Origin: Dehalococcoidia bacterium UBA4060 | Lineage (GTDB): Bacteria > Chloroflexota > Dehalococcoidia > GIF9 > UBA5629 | Length of the DNA: 9,614 nucleotides | Assembly (NCBI GenBank): GCA_002383665.1 | Contig: DFZI01000078.1 | Span: 1 to 9,614, forward strand | Reading direction: 5' to 3' | Shown here: piece after piece, positions 6,263 to 9,614 of the stretch | Layout of the letters: each line of letters begins with the position of its first letter | Numbering within the stretch: the first letter of the stretch is position 1 | Made by a program: the position numbers and the translations under genes | The notes under the pieces: model-generated | Databases searched by the model: none | What the model saw: only the letters and a program-made list of their open reading frames with translations | What the model was told of the DNA's origin: nothing

Positions 6263-7300
6263 CTATTCTGACATGAATTTAGCCGGGTCTTTCATATAAC
6301 TCTTGATCTCGCTCCAGAGATCAGCCCCCGTTTGTGGCAGGTACCAGTCACACGTCTCATCCCACTGATTAACCGGCCCCCAGCAGAAGAACGATACCCC
6401 ATCCAATTCCTTAATCAAGCTGATGTATTTAAGGTCACGCCGTAATCCATCCAACGTGGGCCTTTGAAACAGGTCATCGTATTCGAAAGCAGCAATTGAC
6501 ACCCATACAAACGTGCCGGGCGCAAGCTCCTTTATCTTCTTTACGTAATAGGTAGCAGCATCCTGGATAACATCCGGCCATTGGAGCTGTCCCTTCTCAA
6601 GGTAATTTGAATAAAGGTTCAGTGAAATTATATCGGCTATCCGCTGGCTGAGGACTGCTTTGATATGTGGCTGCATACCATTGATATCCCACCCATACAT
6701 ACGAATATGTATCGGATGGGATGTGTCCACCTCCAGTACATCGGTCCTGGCCTTCGCAAGCTGAGCAGCAGTTAGCCTGCCTCTCGGCCAGTCAGATCCG
6801 GCCATCCCTGCCCCACTGGGTAAATTTTCACCGAACTCATTCGAGATATCCCATGCATAAACGGCAGGATGATCCTTAAGAGCGCTTATCCAGGACTGGA
6901 CCTTTTCTTTCTGCCAAACAGGATGCTTACCTGCAGGGAGTCTTCCCCAATCGTCATCGGTAAAGCCCCAGGCTGTATAGCTGAAGCCGCCGTCCATTAC
7001 CACTTTCAGGCCTGCTTTATCAGCCCGGTCAAGAAAATTACGCGCTTTTCCCACGCTCTCTTCCATACCCCATTCGGTACCCAGAATAGTGATACCTGCT
7101 CTCCTCATATCTTCGAAATCGGATTGTGGCAGATCAATAGCTACTCCCTTCATCGTGTAAACCATATCCGGGTTGGCCGGTATTACAATTCTTTCGTAGC
7201 CCGTACCAGCCTGTGTCCCATTGCTCACGCCCATACAACCTGCCAGCACAGTCAATATTAATCCCATACTCAGCAGGGCAGTCATACGGTCAGCCAACAA
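6263..7300 (-). CDS. Lipoprotein with TIM-barrel glycoside hydrolase domain (clan GH-A, GH5-like)
   Basis: 345 residues from TTG 7300. The signal peptide ends in a clear lipobox, L-A-G-C (Cys22), so the enzyme should be tethered outside the membrane. The remaining residues read as a (beta/alpha)8 barrel. HPAVYAWDISNEF (residues 144-156) is the beta-4 signature of clan GH-A, with the Asn-Glu pair giving E155 as the likely acid/base. DIISLNLYSNY looks like beta-6. FVWVSIAAFEYDD (264-276) is probably beta-7, making E273 the candidate nucleophile, and GVSFFCWGP (301-309) is beta-8. The usual role is hydrolysis or transglycosylation of beta-linked polysaccharide. The exact family and substrate cannot be told. 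The frame opens upstream to an ATG at 7357, but a perfect GGAGG at 7307-7311 points to TTG 7300 (or 7297), which also gives a normal signal peptide. It is divergent from the deacetylase-like gene and converges on the TPR gene. Confidence 0.82.
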   Translation of the reverse strand: MLADRMTALLSMGLILTVLAGCMGVSNGTQAGTGYERIVIPANPDMVYTMKGVAIDLPQSDFEDMRRAGITILGTEWGMEESVGKARNFLDRADKAGLKVVMDGGFSYTAWGFTDDDWGRLPAGKHPVWQKEKVQSWISALKDHPAVYAWDISNEFGENLPSGAGMAGSDWPRGRLTAAQLAKARTDVLEVDTSHPIHIRMYGWDINGMQPHIKAVLSQRIADIISLNLYSNYLEKGQLQWPDVIQDAATYYVKKIKELAPGTFVWVSIAAFEYDDLFQRPTLDGLRRDLKYISLIKELDGVSFFCWGPVNQWDETCDWYLPQTGADLWSEIKSYMKDPAKFMSE

Positions 7301-7305
7301 TCTAA

Positions 7306-7313
7306 TCCTCCCC
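7306..7313 (-). promoter_or_regulatory. Strong Shine-Dalgarno that fixes a TTG start
   Basis: On the minus strand GGGGAGGA lies just before two adjacent TTG codons. Spacing from GGAGG is six bases to TTG 7300 and nine bases to TTG 7297. The upstream in-frame ATG codons at 7357, 7351 and 7315 have no such site, and the one at 7315 abuts it. The TTG start is therefore preferred. Confidence 0.7.
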
Positions 7314-7317
7314 ATAT

Positions 7318-7347
7318 ATAATAAAACAATGATGCCTTGGCTGCGAA
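7318..7347 (-). promoter_or_regulatory. Promoter candidate for the glycoside hydrolase lipoprotein gene
   Basis: Read on the minus strand, TTCGCA (7342-7347, 4/6) and TATTAT (7318-7323, 5/6) are 18 bases apart. The start site would be near 7311, which leaves a very short leader still carrying most of the Shine-Dalgarno. An ATG start at 7357 would lie upstream of this promoter. Confidence 0.35.
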
Positions 7348-7362
7348 ACATATACATTCATT

Positions 7363-7392
7363 TTGACTCAATTCCATCAAAAGCCTTAATAT
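7363..7392 (+). promoter_or_regulatory. Promoter candidate giving a leaderless deacetylase-like mRNA
   Basis: TTGACT (7363-7368, 5/6) is followed after 18 bases by TAATAT (7387-7392, 4/6). Only six bases separate this -10 box from ATG 7399, so the expected start site falls on or next to the start codon. No Shine-Dalgarno is present. This is the arrangement seen in leaderless genes of other bacteria such as Deinococcus and Actinobacteria. Confidence 0.5.
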
Positions 7393-7398
7393 TTAACC

Positions 7399-9219
7399 AT
7401 GAGTAAAGTCCGGCTAAATTTGATATGGGCAGTTGCTCTGGCGCTCCTACTCCCCCTCAGCACCGCCTGCTCAATTGTGAGCGTATTACCAGAGGAACGT
7501 ACGCCAGCACCTGCCAGCGCGCCGATGGTACACACCCGCCAGTTAAACACTCCTCCCTATATTGGCAATCAGGGTGCGATCATATTGACCATCAGTCAGG
7601 CCGGAGATAGTCACCTGAAAGAGGCCGTTGATAATATTATAAGGGTAGCTGGTGATAGTCGAGTGCCCATAGATGTGGCACTCCCGCCTCTACCGGACAA
7701 TGGCAACTATAGCGATTTCATTTACCTGAGAAATTTTGTCGATGCCGGATCAATCAACGTGTGCCTCGATGGCAACTCGCTCATATGGCTTGATGCCGAA
7801 ACATCCAGAAATAGTTCGGCCTACAGGAATCTCCGTGATGACCTCAGAAAGGTTCGGGAAGAATTCCACATGTTCTTCGGCAATGCCCCTTCAGCCTGTA
7901 TATTGCCGGAAATGTATTTCACCGAGATCAATTATGCTGTCCTGCAGGATGCAGGTTTCAAAGTGCTGGCCACCGTTAATATGGCTGAAATCGAATCTTA
8001 CCGTGAAATGGTATCCTGGGACGGCAAACCTGACAATGAGGGATTGTATCGTCTGCCTGTTATAGCCGTCATCGATTATTCATTACCATCACCCAAAAAG
8101 GGCAAGGTTAATACGGCATTGAACACCGCCCTGCTGTCAGACGTGGATAAAAGGGCTCTGGATGCTGTGCAACAGAGTCTCCTGAAATGGGGCGTAGCTG
8201 CGGTTGAGATATTGCCGTCGACATTCCTGGGCACCGACGGCAGGGTTGATCCTGTCAGGATTACGCAACTGGAATCATTGATCAAGCTGCTGAAACGAAA
8301 AGGGGATTTAACCACGGCTGACGATTGGTACAGCTATATATTGAGATGGTCGGCCACCTCTGTTGCAGCCAACCGTGTGGTGCCCTCTTATAATGGGGGC
8401 CCGGCGGTTATTTTCAGGCTGGATGATGTTGCCCTGGGCTGGCACGAGGACGTGGTTCAGGAAATTTTGCTCATATTTGAGAAAAATGACATTCCCATCG
8501 ATCTGGGCGTGGTCTCCAACGTGGAAGGGGGCGACTCCTTCGCTATACCATGGCTAAAAGATTACGTTAAAAAGGGAGTTGCGGGAATAAGTGTGCATGG
8601 CTACGACTGGGAGTTTTATGAGTTTGATACATCTCAATCCAAGGCTGATTATGCAGATATGAAATTTAAATTGCAAAAGGCACGCGATAGCTATTCACAA
8701 TATTTTGGTGTTAACCCCGTGGCCATGACCGTGCCCACTGACTCCTGGGATAAAGTAGGATATTTAGCAGTCCAGGATTCGGGCTTCAAGGTATTTTCCA
8801 CCCATCTAACGGAGGAACCCCATCCTTCCATAGACCCGGTCGATGTCGATGGCCGCAAAGACCCATCCGGCATGTACAGGATACCCACCTCCAGTGATGT
8901 ATGTGAGTGGGACGAGACCAGGCTGACATGGGGTGATGTCATCGACATCAGTAAGATCGCCGAAATAACCGATTATTGCAAGTATTATCAGGCATACGAA
9001 GACATGTATGACAATGAGATCTGCACCACCACCTGCTCATTGCTGGGCTATCTCGGCGTTGCCGCCATCACCATCCACCCGGACGCCTTCTTAACCGCTG
9101 ATGATGCTGTTGATAAAGAAAAACTGGCCAGAATACAGCCGATCCTTGACTGGGTAAAGAAACAGGCCACTGTGACAACTTTTGAAGCATGGTACAACTA
9201 TAGAACCACCCGTAAATAG
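7399..9219 (+). CDS. Probable lipoprotein with tandem NodB-like polysaccharide deacetylase domains, first copy degenerate
   Basis: 606 residues. A signal peptide (1-23) ends at a slightly degenerate lipobox, S-T-A-C (Cys24), followed by a Pro/Ala-rich linker. Two homologous halves follow, about 58-313 and 333-603. Matching landmarks include AVLQDAGFKVLAT / AVQDSGFKVFST, GLYRLP / GMYRIP and WGVAAVEILPSTF / LGVAAITIHPDAF. The second half resembles the NodB/CE4 superfamily (perhaps DUF2334-like): FRLDD with D342-D343, SVHGYDW with H400, TVPTDSW in place of the usual Arg-Pro motif, and IHP with H560. These would bind a metal and support removal of acetyl groups from an extracellular polysaccharide. 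In the first half the same positions are S66-Q67, C122 and L272, so it is probably inactive and may bind glycan. Even the second half lacks a second motif His (W404 stands there), so activity is uncertain. It has its own promoter and ends nine bases from the converging epimerase gene. Confidence 0.75.
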   Translation: MSKVRLNLIWAVALALLLPLSTACSIVSVLPEERTPAPASAPMVHTRQLNTPPYIGNQGAIILTISQAGDSHLKEAVDNIIRVAGDSRVPIDVALPPLPDNGNYSDFIYLRNFVDAGSINVCLDGNSLIWLDAETSRNSSAYRNLRDDLRKVREEFHMFFGNAPSACILPEMYFTEINYAVLQDAGFKVLATVNMAEIESYREMVSWDGKPDNEGLYRLPVIAVIDYSLPSPKKGKVNTALNTALLSDVDKRALDAVQQSLLKWGVAAVEILPSTFLGTDGRVDPVRITQLESLIKLLKRKGDLTTADDWYSYILRWSATSVAANRVVPSYNGGPAVIFRLDDVALGWHEDVVQEILLIFEKNDIPIDLGVVSNVEGGDSFAIPWLKDYVKKGVAGISVHGYDWEFYEFDTSQSKADYADMKFKLQKARDSYSQYFGVNPVAMTVPTDSWDKVGYLAVQDSGFKVFSTHLTEEPHPSIDPVDVDGRKDPSGMYRIPTSSDVCEWDETRLTWGDVIDISKIAEITDYCKYYQAYEDMYDNEICTTTCSLLGYLGVAAITIHPDAFLTADDAVDKEKLARIQPILDWVKKQATVTTFEAWYNYRTTRK

Positions 9220-9228
9220 GTCGTAAGA

Positions 9229-9614
9229 TCAGCCTTTTAAATACCAGTCGATCGTTTTTTGTAGCCCGTTTTCCAGGTCTATGACCGGCCTGTATTGTAG
9301 CAACTTCTCAGCCAGATCGACATTAGCCAGACGGTTAAAAACCTCTATTTCCCGGCTCCTTCGCTCGTCATAATCGACATGCGTGACCTTTATCTTACCC
9401 GTTAAATTCAGCTTATCCAGCACAAGGCCGGCCAGTGTGTTTATAGATACAGCCCGTCCGGTGCCGAAGTTAAATATCCGGTTAATGCCGGGATCCATTA
9501 TACCCGCCAGCAGCGACATATGGACGCTGTCGCTTACATATGTAAAATCACGTGTCTGCTTACCGTCACCGTATACAATCAGGTCCTGCCCGTTCAATGC
9601 CCGTTTGATAAATC
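9229..9614 (-). CDS. NAD-dependent nucleotide-sugar epimerase/dehydratase, C-terminal part
   Basis: The frame enters from the right edge and ends at TGA 9229, giving about 128 C-terminal residues of a protein normally about 310 long. The NAD-binding Rossmann half lies outside the window. FIKRALNGQ precedes VYGDGKQTRDFTYVSD, the substrate-domain signature of extended short-chain dehydrogenases such as UDP-glucose 4-epimerase, UDP-glucuronate and GDP-sugar enzymes. FNFGTGRAVSINTLA and a closing GLQKTIDWYL helix also fit. These cytoplasmic enzymes interconvert activated sugars for surface glycans, so this one could supply the neighbouring glycosyltransferase. The exact sugar cannot be read from this part. 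The internal TTG at 9597 is simply Leu in the continuing frame, not a start. Confidence 0.88.
   Translation of the reverse strand, partial: FIKRALNGQDLIVYGDGKQTRDFTYVSDSVHMSLLAGIMDPGINRIFNFGTGRAVSINTLAGLVLDKLNLTGKIKVTHVDYDERRSREIEVFNRLANVDLAEKLLQYRPVIDLENGLQKTIDWYLKG

Overview
The window looks like a bacterial chromosome segment of roughly balanced base composition that is devoted to the cell surface. Seven protein genes fill almost all of it. Two are cut by the window edges. No RNA genes, insertion sequences, CRISPR arrays or phage genes were seen. The organism cannot be fixed from sequence alone. The large secreted Asp-box (BNR) protein at the left edge resembles the putative S-layer proteins annotated in Dehalococcoides. 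Together with the several lipoproteins, this makes a Chloroflexota (Dehalococcoidia-like) bacterium a reasonable but low-confidence guess.

Layout, left to right: (1) 1-2072, minus: secreted Asp-box/BNR protein, C-terminus outside the window. (2) 2239-3282, plus: membrane-anchored five-bladed beta-propeller of the GH43/GH32/GH130 type. (3) 3298-4656, minus: membrane family-2 glycosyltransferase of the hyaluronan/cellulose/chitin synthase type. (4) 4841-6238, plus: lipoprotein with twelve TPRs. (5) 6263-7300, minus: lipoprotein with a clan-A TIM-barrel glycoside hydrolase domain. (6) 7399-9219, plus: probable lipoprotein with two tandem NodB-like (polysaccharide deacetylase) domains, the first of which has lost its metal ligands. 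(7) 9229-9614, minus: C-terminal part of a nucleotide-sugar epimerase/dehydratase.

The strands alternate strictly (- + - + - + -). This gives three convergent pairs with gaps of 15, 24 and 9 bases, and three divergent pairs with gaps of 166, 184 and 98 bases. There is therefore no operon here, and each gene must have its own promoter. Plausible promoter-like hexamers can be read in all three divergent gaps. Two plus-strand genes (4841 and 7399) have no Shine-Dalgarno and a -10 box only a few bases before the ATG, which suggests leaderless mRNAs.

Together the genes supply the parts list of a synthase-dependent surface polysaccharide pathway: sugar-nucleotide epimerase, processive membrane glycosyltransferase, TPR lipoprotein, deacetylase-like lipoprotein and glycoside hydrolase lipoprotein, next to a surface-layer-like protein. 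PNAG, Pel, alginate and cellulose systems use similar part types (synthase, TPR, deacetylase, hydrolase). Here the non-cytoplasmic parts appear to be separate lipid- or membrane-anchored proteins. That joint role is an inference from content and adjacency, and the alternating strands weaken it.
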